This document shows, one piece after another, positions 18,479 to 25,053 of a stretch of 64,000 nucleotides of DNA. The stretch is from positions 14,270-78,269 of the forward strand of contig JAEZGS010000008.1 in the NCBI GenBank assembly GCA_023437225.1, read 5' to 3'. This DNA comes from Bacteroidota bacterium. Lineage in GTDB: Bacteria > Bacteroidota > Bacteroidia > Chitinophagales > Chitinophagaceae. The position numbers and the translations under genes were made by a program. Numbering within the stretch: position 1 is the stretch's first letter; every line of letters starts with the position of its first letter. Under the pieces are notes generated by a model that was not told where the DNA came from, made no database searches, and saw only the letters and a list, made by a program, of their open reading frames with translations.

Positions 18479-20641
18479 CTAAACGGTCAGTGAGAAAGGC
18501 ATACTACGGATCCTTTTACCGGTCAGATCAGCGATGGCATTTACCAAAGCAGGGGCAAAAGGTGGCAGTGCGGGCTCTCCCACTCCGCCTGGCTTCTCGG
18601 TATTTTCCACGATATGTACCTCGATGGAAGGAATCTCGTTGATCCTCGGCATGCGGTATCGATCGTAATTCTTTTCAACGGCCATACCATCTTTAAAGGT
18701 AGTCTGATGTGTGATCGCTGCGCCAAGAGCCATGACAATACTACCTTCCACCTGAGCACCGATGATATCAGGATTTACGTACCAGCCACAGTCAATTACT
18801 GCAATGACTTTATCTATGCTTATTTTACCATCGGGCTTTTTAGAAACCTTCACCACTTCACCCACTGTGCTGTCGAAACAGTGTGTTACAGCCACACCCC
18901 AACCATCGTTAGGCTTCCTGTTTTTCCATCCGCTTTTTTCTTCGAGTTCTGAAAGTAGTTTCAACGTTCTTTCATTCCGCACATTCTGACGCCTGAATTC
19001 AATGGGATCCAGCTTTGACGCAATTGCCAACTCATCGATGAAAGATTCATACGCGAAAGCATTTGTGGATGCATATACAGAACGCCACCACATAACCGGT
19101 ATATTGGTTTGCGTTGGAACATCTGCAAACCTGTAAGCAGGAATCGTTTCAAAATAACTTTCCAAAAATCCTTCAGAGGTTGAATAATTCGGAGTTGTAT
19201 TCTTCGACGGTTCATCCTGGTGTCCCATATTCTTAGCTGCCATCTTCCCTTCAAAAGCAACGATCTTATTATTCTCCAACACGGCCTTGCAGGCATAATT
19301 AGCCGCAGGCCTGAAAGGGCCTTGTGTCATATCATCTTCCCGGCTCCATACTACCTGTACAGGAGCTTTAATTTCCTTCGAGATCACAACTGCTTCATAA
19401 GGGTAATCGGTAAAAGCTTTTCTACCAAATCCTCCACCAAGGAAGGTCATATTAACCGTAACCTTTTCTTTAGGCAGTTTGAATTTGTCGCTTAGAAAAT
19501 TACGAACCCAGTCGGGCGCCTGTATTGGTCCCCACACTTCAATACTATCTTCTTTAAAGTGAGCTGTGCAATTCAATGGCTCAAGGCAAGCGTGCGATTG
19601 AAATGGCGTTTCATATGTTGCAGATATGACGCTGGAAGAATTTTTAAACGCTTCTTCCACATTGCCGTTTGATTTTGATGCAAACCCTTCCTTTTTCAGG
19701 TCTGAATGCATTTTCTTTGATACCGACGCGGAATCGTCCCGCTCGAAACCCGCATCATCCCAAACGATCTTCAAGGCTTTCCTGGCTTGCATTGCAGACC
19801 ATGCATTGTCGGCTACAACTGCAACGCCTTCGCGTTCTGTGGCAAATACGGGCATGCTGACTTTGAAAACGTGTTTCACACCCGGTATTGCTTTAGCGGC
19901 AGTGTCGTCGAAGGATTTCACCTTGCCAAGAAATCTCGGATTTCTTTCAACCGCGGCGAACAGCATGCCAGGCACGCGTTTGTCGATGCCAAACACTGCT
20001 TTGCCATTCACCTTTGACGGAGTATCCTGCCTGGGCAAGGGCTTTCCAATGAGTTTATAATCCTTTCGTTCTTTGAGTTTAACTTCTTTCGGAGGTTGCA
20101 GCTTCGATGCGGCTTCAACCAATTCTCCATAGTTGGCCTTACGGCCGGAACCTTTATGGTAAATAATTCCTTTTTGCGCATAACATTCAGTAGCGGGAAC
20201 ATTCCATGTTTTCGATGCGGCTTCGATCAGCATCTCACGGGCCGAAGCACCGGTTTTCAATAGCTCAGTGAATGCACCCCGCACGGTAGAACTTCCTCCC
20301 GTGATCTGGTTGCCATATTTTTCCGGATTGCCCGGCGCAAACTGTATGAGTATATCGTTCAGGTCCACTTCAAGTTCTTCGGCAATAACCTGCGGCACCG
20401 ATTGCCATGAACCCTGTCCCATTTCCGAGCGATGATTGAAGATGGTAACCTTACCGTCCTTGCCTATCGTAATCCATGCCGTCAGTGGAATGCCGGCAGG
20501 TTCAGAATCCATAAGATTCATTATAACTGCTTTGGAATTGGCAGCTGCCGGAAGATAATATCCTACAGTAAGGGCCATCCCTGTAAGTCCGGACAACCTT
20601 AGAAAGTTCCTTCTGGAAACATTTTTATTTCGGTTAGACAT
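18479..20641 (-). CDS. Xanthine-dehydrogenase-family large subunit (IorB-like molybdopterin subunit)
   Basis: A 720-aa exported molybdenum hydroxylase large subunit. The start is set at the ATG at 20641; the in-frame TTG at 20668 is less convincing and would overlap the upstream gene. A Tat leader (VSRRNFLRLSG near residues 8-18) precedes the enzyme. Motifs include NHRSEMGQGSWQSVPQVIAEEL, GGSSTVRG, FLGGGFGRKAFTDY and the C-terminal GGVGEPALPPFAP with the catalytic Glu. These match the isoquinoline 1-oxidoreductase/aldehyde dehydrogenase branch that takes electrons through a two-cluster [2Fe-2S] subunit without an FAD subunit. The substrate (aldehyde or N-heterocycle) cannot be predicted. Confidence 0.88.
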   Translation of the reverse strand: MSNRNKNVSRRNFLRLSGLTGMALTVGYYLPAAANSKAVIMNLMDSEPAGIPLTAWITIGKDGKVTIFNHRSEMGQGSWQSVPQVIAEELEVDLNDILIQFAPGNPEKYGNQITGGSSTVRGAFTELLKTGASAREMLIEAASKTWNVPATECYAQKGIIYHKGSGRKANYGELVEAASKLQPPKEVKLKERKDYKLIGKPLPRQDTPSKVNGKAVFGIDKRVPGMLFAAVERNPRFLGKVKSFDDTAAKAIPGVKHVFKVSMPVFATEREGVAVVADNAWSAMQARKALKIVWDDAGFERDDSASVSKKMHSDLKKEGFASKSNGNVEEAFKNSSSVISATYETPFQSHACLEPLNCTAHFKEDSIEVWGPIQAPDWVRNFLSDKFKLPKEKVTVNMTFLGGGFGRKAFTDYPYEAVVISKEIKAPVQVVWSREDDMTQGPFRPAANYACKAVLENNKIVAFEGKMAAKNMGHQDEPSKNTTPNYSTSEGFLESYFETIPAYRFADVPTQTNIPVMWWRSVYASTNAFAYESFIDELAIASKLDPIEFRRQNVRNERTLKLLSELEEKSGWKNRKPNDGWGVAVTHCFDSTVGEVVKVSKKPDGKISIDKVIAVIDCGWYVNPDIIGAQVEGSIVMALGAAITHQTTFKDGMAVEKNYDRYRMPRINEIPSIEVHIVENTEKPGGVGEPALPPFAPALVNAIADLTGKRIRSMPFSLTV

Positions 20642-20664
20642 GATCGTTAGTTTGGAGTGATGGA

Positions 20665-21129
20665 TCAACCTTTTAATTTGGCAGCAGCATTCTTGATTGC
20701 TTTACGAATGCGGGGGTAAGTACCACACCTACATATATGCCCCTGCATTGCCACGTCAATGTCGCGGTCCGTTGGCGACGGATTTTTTTTGAGCAACGCG
20801 GTGGCCGCCATTATCTGGCCACTCTGGCAATAACCACATTGTGGTACCTGCTCTTCTATCCAGGCCTGCTGAACAAAATGTTCATGATTTTCAGACAAAC
20901 CTTCAATGGTGGTGATTTCTTTGTTCACCCCTGCAGATACCGGCGTAGTGCAGGATCGTACCGGATTTCCATCGATGTGGATGGTACAGGCGCCGCACTG
21001 GGCAATGCCGCATCCATATTTGGTTCCGGTAAGACCGACCAAATCGCGTATAACCCACAGTAGTGGCATCTTCGCATCGGCCTCTACATTGTAAGATTTC
21101 CCATTGATCGAAAGGGTATAAGAGGGCAT
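20665..21129 (-). CDS. [2Fe-2S] subunit of molybdenum hydroxylase (IorA-like)
   Basis: A 154-aa small subunit. The N-terminal plant-type ferredoxin domain has GCGIAQCGACTI and a fourth cysteine in VRSCTTP. The C-terminal helical domain has CGYCQSGQ and ICRCGTY, giving the eight cysteines for two clusters. It lies 23 bp upstream of the large subunit on the same strand. It has no signal peptide of its own, so export would need it to ride with the Tat-bearing large subunit. Electrons probably go on to a cytochrome not encoded here. Confidence 0.92.
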   Translation of the reverse strand: MPSYTLSINGKSYNVEADAKMPLLWVIRDLVGLTGTKYGCGIAQCGACTIHIDGNPVRSCTTPVSAGVNKEITTIEGLSENHEHFVQQAWIEEQVPQCGYCQSGQIMAATALLKKNPSPTDRDIDVAMQGHICRCGTYPRIRKAIKNAAAKLKG

Positions 21130-21211
21130 ATAAAAAAATTTACAGGGTATAAGTTAGACATTGTTTGCAACTCTGTCAAATCAGTCAACTTTCGTTGCCT
21201 GGACAAAAAAT

Positions 21212-21409
21212 TCATTGATCCATCTGTGATATGATCTTGTTCACTTCTGCTTCTGCATTCCGAAGTCGCGACTGGCAGACCTGGATAAGTTCAGAGGCGC
21301 GCTTTACTTTTTCAGCCAATACATCTACGGAAACGGTTTCGTTTTCGATTTCCCTTGCTATTTCCTGGAGTTCTTTGTATGCATCTTCATATGTCAAATT
21401 CGTTTCCAT
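21212..21409 (-). CDS. xseB: Exodeoxyribonuclease VII small subunit
   Basis: A 65-aa helical protein beginning METNLTYEDAYKELQEIAREIE, the standard XseB pattern, ending in a coiled coil (LIQVCQSRLRNAEAEVNKI). The ATG at 21409 is preferred over an in-frame TTG at 21427. It overlaps the 3' end of xseA by 23 bp, so the subunits are likely translationally coupled. Several XseB chains wrap the XseA helices in the enzyme that degrades single-stranded DNA. Confidence 0.92.
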   Translation of the reverse strand: METNLTYEDAYKELQEIAREIENETVSVDVLAEKVKRASELIQVCQSRLRNAEAEVNKIISQMDQ

Positions 21410-22778
21410 TGTAATTTCTTTTTGCAATAACCGTAGCCTCTAATTGTGTATCATTTAAAATTATCGAAATATCTTTTCCAACGTGTACCTTTTGTGGATC
21501 CGCCACTACCATTCCATCAATTTTAATTAGCGCGAAACCTTTCTTCATAATACTCACCGGCGACATTACCCTGAACATGCTCACATGATGATCAATGCGA
21601 CTTTGTACTGCGCGTATGTATTGCGGAATTGCTGAGCGAAAACGCTGGTTCACTACTTCCACATCCTTGTTATAATTAGCAAGTAAAAGAGCCGGTCTGT
21701 TCTTTAGCGTACCGGCAACCTGTTCAAGAGCCACTTTATGATTATTAATCAATTCGGGTAACTGAACACCGAATAGCTGCTTGAGCCTGTTGAGCTCGCG
21801 CTCATCGCGCGATAAGCGCTGTTGAGAGCGGATGATAATGTGTTTTTTTATTTCTTCCAGTGAAAGATCAAAGGCCCGGTTATGTGCTATGATGAACTCA
21901 GCAGCTTTCGTTGGTGCAGTTGTAGCAGTATGCGCCATCATATCCACAATGGTTTCATTCTTTTGATGTCCGATGCCGGTAATAATCGGCATTGGAAACT
22001 TCGCAACTATTTTCGCAAGATCGAACTGATCAAAAATTAATAGATCCGTCTGCGATCCGCCTCCACGAATGATCACTACAATGTCATATGCTTTATTGGA
22101 ATGAAATACCTGCAGCAAAGTATTGTATACCGCAATAGAATTCGCTTCTCCCTGCACATAAGTATAATAGCTGTCAATATCGAATTTGTATCCAAACGCA
22201 TTATTGGAAAGTGTGTGTTTGAAATCTTCATATCCTGCAGCAGATTGTGAGCTGATTATTGCGATATGTTGAAGCACTTGCGGCAGGGGCAATTGATTGT
22301 TATTCGTAATGAACCGGTCACCCTCTTTTCTTATGAACGAACTGCATTCCCGTAACAACCTCTCGATCGTTTGTTGTCTTGCAAGTTCGAGCGCACCTAT
22401 GGTGAATTGCGGATCGATGTCCTGCAGGCACAATTTAAGACCATACACCGGATGATATTCTACCTGTACATTTAATAACACTTCAATGCCATTTGTGAAA
22501 GGCTGGCCCGTGATCTTTTCGAAAGCGCGTATCTTTTCGATACCCATACGCCATGCCATGCATGAAACTTTAGCTATGATCTCCTTATTAACCGAAGACT
22601 TCTCAACACATTCAAAAAACCACTGGCTTCTGTGTGGATTAGGATTGCAATTCGAGATTTCCGCGACCACCCAATAACATCGGCTGCCGAATTGCCGTGT
22701 GAACAATTCCCCGATCTTAGCGGTGAGATGAGATAGTCTTAATTGTTGTCGTTCAGCGCCTTGCTCCATTTCAATCAT
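21387..22778 (-). CDS. xseA: Exodeoxyribonuclease VII large subunit
   Basis: A 463-aa cytoplasmic nuclease. The N-terminal OB fold (LRLSHLTAKIGELF ... YWVVAEISN) is followed by the catalytic core with IIRGGGSQTDLLIFDQFDLA, ITGIGHQKNETIVDMMAHTATTAPTKAAEFI, then the long coiled-coil region and a C-terminal beta segment (MKKGFALIKIDG). These are the conserved XseA blocks. ATG codons at 22778 and 22769 are both possible starts. It degrades single-stranded DNA to short oligonucleotides with XseB. Divergent from the KASIII gene with an 86-bp spacer. Confidence 0.94.
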   Translation of the reverse strand: MIEMEQGAERQQLRLSHLTAKIGELFTRQFGSRCYWVVAEISNCNPNPHRSQWFFECVEKSSVNKEIIAKVSCMAWRMGIEKIRAFEKITGQPFTNGIEVLLNVQVEYHPVYGLKLCLQDIDPQFTIGALELARQQTIERLLRECSSFIRKEGDRFITNNNQLPLPQVLQHIAIISSQSAAGYEDFKHTLSNNAFGYKFDIDSYYTYVQGEANSIAVYNTLLQVFHSNKAYDIVVIIRGGGSQTDLLIFDQFDLAKIVAKFPMPIITGIGHQKNETIVDMMAHTATTAPTKAAEFIIAHNRAFDLSLEEIKKHIIIRSQQRLSRDERELNRLKQLFGVQLPELINNHKVALEQVAGTLKNRPALLLANYNKDVEVVNQRFRSAIPQYIRAVQSRIDHHVSMFRVMSPVSIMKKGFALIKIDGMVVADPQKVHVGKDISIILNDTQLEATVIAKRNYNGNEFDI

Positions 22779-22864
22779 TTTACTAACAAGCGTTAAGTTA
22801 TTAAGTTCTACCTTTAAATCGGCACGACAACCCGTAAGCCCACAATTTCTAAGGAATATTTTAT

Positions 22865-23935
22865 ATGAAAAGGACAGTTATCACAGGTACTGGTAGTTAT
22901 ATTCCGCCGGTAATTAAAAAGAACAGCGATTTCCTCAAGCAAGATTTTTATACCGAAAACAGCGAGCCAATAAAATTGGAAGCCTCCATTATAGTGGAGA
23001 AATTCAGGAAGATCACAGGAATTGAAGAAAGAAGGTATGTCCCCGAAGATATGACAACCTCGGACATTGCCACTTTTGCCGCAAGAGAAGCTCTGCATGA
23101 CAGTGGTATAGATCCGGAGACTTTGGATATGATCATTGTTGCACAGAATTTCGGCAACGTTGTAAATAATACCATCCAGACCGATGCAGTGCCCGCAATT
23201 GCGAGTCGTGTAAAACACAATCTTGCTATTCACAATCCTCGTTGCATAGCTTACGATGTTTTATTTGGCTGCCCGGGTTGGATACAGGGAGTAATACAGG
23301 CTGAAGTATATTTCAGAGCCGGCCTCGCAAAAAGAGCACTTATCATTGGTGCAGAAACCTTATCGCGTGTTATCGATTCTTATGACCGTGACAGTATGAT
23401 TTTCAGCGATGGCGCAGGAGCAACTGTACTGGAATATAAAGATGTTGAAGAAGATGGTAGTGGCATCATTTCTTTCGGTTCAATGAGTCACTGTACCGAT
23501 GAAGCCTATTTCATCAATATGGGTGCGTCTTACCTTCCCGATAACGACGGAAGTGTACGTTACATTAAAATGAAAGGAAGAAAGGTGTATGAATATGCAC
23601 TGAAATATGTACCCCAGGCAATGAAGGAATGTTTTGATGAAACAGGTGCACCTATTGAAGAGCTGAAGAAAGTTTTCATTCACCAGGCAAATGAAAAAAT
23701 GGACGAAGCGATCGTCAAGGAGATGTATAAGTTATACCAGAAGGAAGCTCCGATCGACATTATGCCGATGTGCATCCATTATCTTGGGAACAGTTCTGTA
23801 GCCACAATTCCTACGTTATACGACCTCGTATTGAAAGGAAAGGATGAAAGCCATGAGGTAAAACCAGGCGACCTGGTACTCTTTGCATCCGTAGGTGCCG
23901 GAATGAATATTAATGCATTCTCTTACCGGATCTGA
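22865..23935 (+). CDS. 3-oxoacyl-ACP synthase III (KASIII) family protein
   Basis: A 356-aa thiolase-fold condensing enzyme. Catalytic Cys136 lies in DVLFGCPGW, the His in FIHQANEKM (near 272) and the Asn in YLGNSSVAT (near 308); GAGATVLEY marks the fold's central strand. The family is FabH-like, but this paralogue lacks the short GFDL..AC active-site context of housekeeping FabH. It resembles the standalone Bacteroidota members of unknown acyl specificity. It could start a branched or unusual fatty acid or condense acyl chains in a side pathway. It stands alone, divergent from xseA. Confidence 0.88.
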   Translation: MKRTVITGTGSYIPPVIKKNSDFLKQDFYTENSEPIKLEASIIVEKFRKITGIEERRYVPEDMTTSDIATFAAREALHDSGIDPETLDMIIVAQNFGNVVNNTIQTDAVPAIASRVKHNLAIHNPRCIAYDVLFGCPGWIQGVIQAEVYFRAGLAKRALIIGAETLSRVIDSYDRDSMIFSDGAGATVLEYKDVEEDGSGIISFGSMSHCTDEAYFINMGASYLPDNDGSVRYIKMKGRKVYEYALKYVPQAMKECFDETGAPIEELKKVFIHQANEKMDEAIVKEMYKLYQKEAPIDIMPMCIHYLGNSSVATIPTLYDLVLKGKDESHEVKPGDLVLFASVGAGMNINAFSYRI

Positions 23936-23944
23936 TCCGGTAAG
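23922..23944. terminator. Strong palindrome at convergent gene ends, candidate bidirectional terminator
   Basis: CTTACCGGATC, one T, then GATCCGGTAAG: 11-bp perfect arms. The TGA stop codon of the KASIII-like gene (23933-23935) is part of the palindrome. The minus-strand 39-aa gene ends 6 bp further on. There is no long T-run, so it may block exonucleases or reading ribosomes rather than act as a classical terminator. Confidence 0.55.
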
Positions 23945-23949
23945 CCTCC

Positions 23950-24069
23950 TTAATTACAATAGCCCAGCAGGTAATAGATAATAATGAACACGAGAATTGT
24001 TCCGAGACAACCACCCCCAAACTTTTTTGCACCATAACCTGCGATCAGTGCTCTTAGCCAGTTTTGCAT
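23950..24069 (-). CDS. Conserved-looking 39-aa membrane microprotein
   Basis: A 39-codon gene starting at ATG 24069 and ending in TAA at 23950. It has a short basic N-terminus (MQNWLRALIAGYGAKKFG), a glycine-rich turn GGGCLG, and one hydrophobic helix TILVFIIIYYLLGYC. Tiny proteins with a W..IAGYGAKK-GGGC-helix layout are, as far as I recall, widespread as hypothetical proteins in Bacteroidota. It begins 28 bp after the exosortase gene on the same strand, so it may be the last gene of that operon. The Lys-Lys-x-Gly-Gly segment before the helix is unlike a signal peptide; a small inner-membrane protein is likely. Function unknown. Confidence 0.65.
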   Translation of the reverse strand: MQNWLRALIAGYGAKKFGGGCLGTILVFIIIYYLLGYCN

Positions 24070-24097
24070 GTGTAACGTTTTGCAATTTTCATAAAAA

Positions 24098-24694
24098 TTA
24101 TGTGCCAGCAGCATTTACAATGTTTGCTTCATTACTACCTCGCTTATAGAAAAGATAAATAAGCAACGCAACGAGTGCATAAGATACATAGTTGAAAAGG
24201 TCATGTTGATCTATTGACGCTAATCTCCATTCGTGTTGCCGCGCATACAAAAGCACTGCGACCCTTACTGTATTGATAAGCCAAATAGCAAGGATACCAG
24301 CGAAACTCCACATCAGCCTGCGCTTCAATGGAACTGCGTGCGCCATGATGAAAGCGATCCAGAATCCAATGATCTCCAGTCCCAGGCATTGCCGCGCCAT
24401 GAGAAGAGCGCGCCCATTGCGCACCCGTATGGTCTTATCGTTTTCAAGATAAGAATCAAGCCCCATCGCATTCGCTAACACATTCGATGTTTCAAGGATC
24501 GAAGTGCGCATCCAGCTTACGTAATGGAAGTTTTTGGCCAGGTAATCGTTATAATAAACCGATCGGGGATTGGCAATTTTGATAAGAAATAAGTTGAGAA
24601 AATAAAAGCACAATAGCAGGCACATGAAGCGTGCAAAGAAGCGGACATCAAAATATCTTGCCACTAGAAAAAATTTCTGCTTTAATAATTCCAT
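24098..24694 (-). CDS. Exosortase/archaeosortase family transpeptidase
   Basis: A 198-aa multi-spanning inner-membrane protein. The family catalytic residues are visible: Cys103 in ARQCLGLEIIGFW, Arg144 in NTVRVAVLL and His164 in DQHDLFNYV, each at the end of or beside a membrane helix. About five hydrophobic helices are seen (22-42, 103-121, 127-150, 166-184 and a shorter one). Exosortases cut a C-terminal sorting signal of exported proteins and may pass them to a surface glycan or lipid. It lies 105 bp downstream of a small gene with an exosortase-type C-terminal signal, its probable dedicated substrate. The subtype (XrtF-like, XrtN-like or another) cannot be fixed by eye. Confidence 0.82.
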   Translation of the reverse strand: MELLKQKFFLVARYFDVRFFARFMCLLLCFYFLNLFLIKIANPRSVYYNDYLAKNFHYVSWMRTSILETSNVLANAMGLDSYLENDKTIRVRNGRALLMARQCLGLEIIGFWIAFIMAHAVPLKRRLMWSFAGILAIWLINTVRVAVLLYARQHEWRLASIDQHDLFNYVSYALVALLIYLFYKRGSNEANIVNAAGT

Positions 24695-24740
24695 AGTACC
24701 CGATTATGAATTAATGTTTGAAAGCGCTGACACATAGGAT

Positions 24741-24769
24741 AGCCAGTGCACCCATTAGGCACACTGGCT
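24741..24769. repeat. Hairpin between exosortase substrate and exosortase genes
   Basis: AGCCAGTG, a 13-base loop, then CACTGGCT, perfect 8-bp arms, in the 105-bp spacer. It is not followed by a T-run on the minus strand, so it looks more like an RNA-stabilising or processing hairpin than a full terminator. Confidence 0.5.
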
Positions 24770-24799
24770 CCTTGTATAGATTCTTAAATAGCCAGCCGG

Positions 24800-25024
24800 T
24801 TATTCAACTTCTTTATTGCCGACTTCCTGTTTGTCTTTCTTTCTTTTGTCATAGGCCTTCTTTGCACCGTAGGCTACTCCTGCCGCGATCAGCATGGTCA
24901 ATCCACCATCAAGCGGAATTGGATCAGGATCGGTACCCGGGTTTCCTTGTGCCTGCAGCATTAAGGGTAAACAGATTGCACTTAAGATCGCCATTGCATT
25001 TACCATAAGGTGTTTAATTTTCAT
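24800..25024 (-). CDS. 74-aa exosortase-type substrate with PLDGG C-terminal sorting signal
   Basis: A very small exported protein. A signal peptide covers residues 1-25 (KIKH, then MAILSAICLPLMLQAQ). Next come about 11 residues (GNPGTDPDP...), then P-I-P-L-D-G-G, a hydrophobic stretch GLTMLIAAGVAYGAKKAY and a basic tail KRKKDK. A short motif, a helix and a basic tail make the tripartite plan of exosortase sorting signals. The P-[IL]-D-G-G form matches what I recall as the PID-CTERM class of Bacteroidota. An upstream ATG at 25054 would overlap the previous stop (TAATG) but gives a poorer signal peptide. The exosortase is the next gene. Confidence 0.75.
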   Translation of the reverse strand: MKIKHLMVNAMAILSAICLPLMLQAQGNPGTDPDPIPLDGGLTMLIAAGVAYGAKKAYDKRKKDKQEVGNKEVE

Positions 25025-25053
25025 AACTGCTATTTTTGGTTTGATTGAAAGCA

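Noticed and set aside
20641..20668. TTG start for the molybdenum-hydroxylase large subunit
   Set aside because: It would put nine extra residues before the Tat leader and overlap the upstream stop; ATG 20641 is better.
24098..24694. Reading the exosortase as an unrelated membrane protein or acyltransferase
   Set aside because: Cys103, Arg144 and His164 are in the right order and helix positions, and the substrate gene is adjacent.
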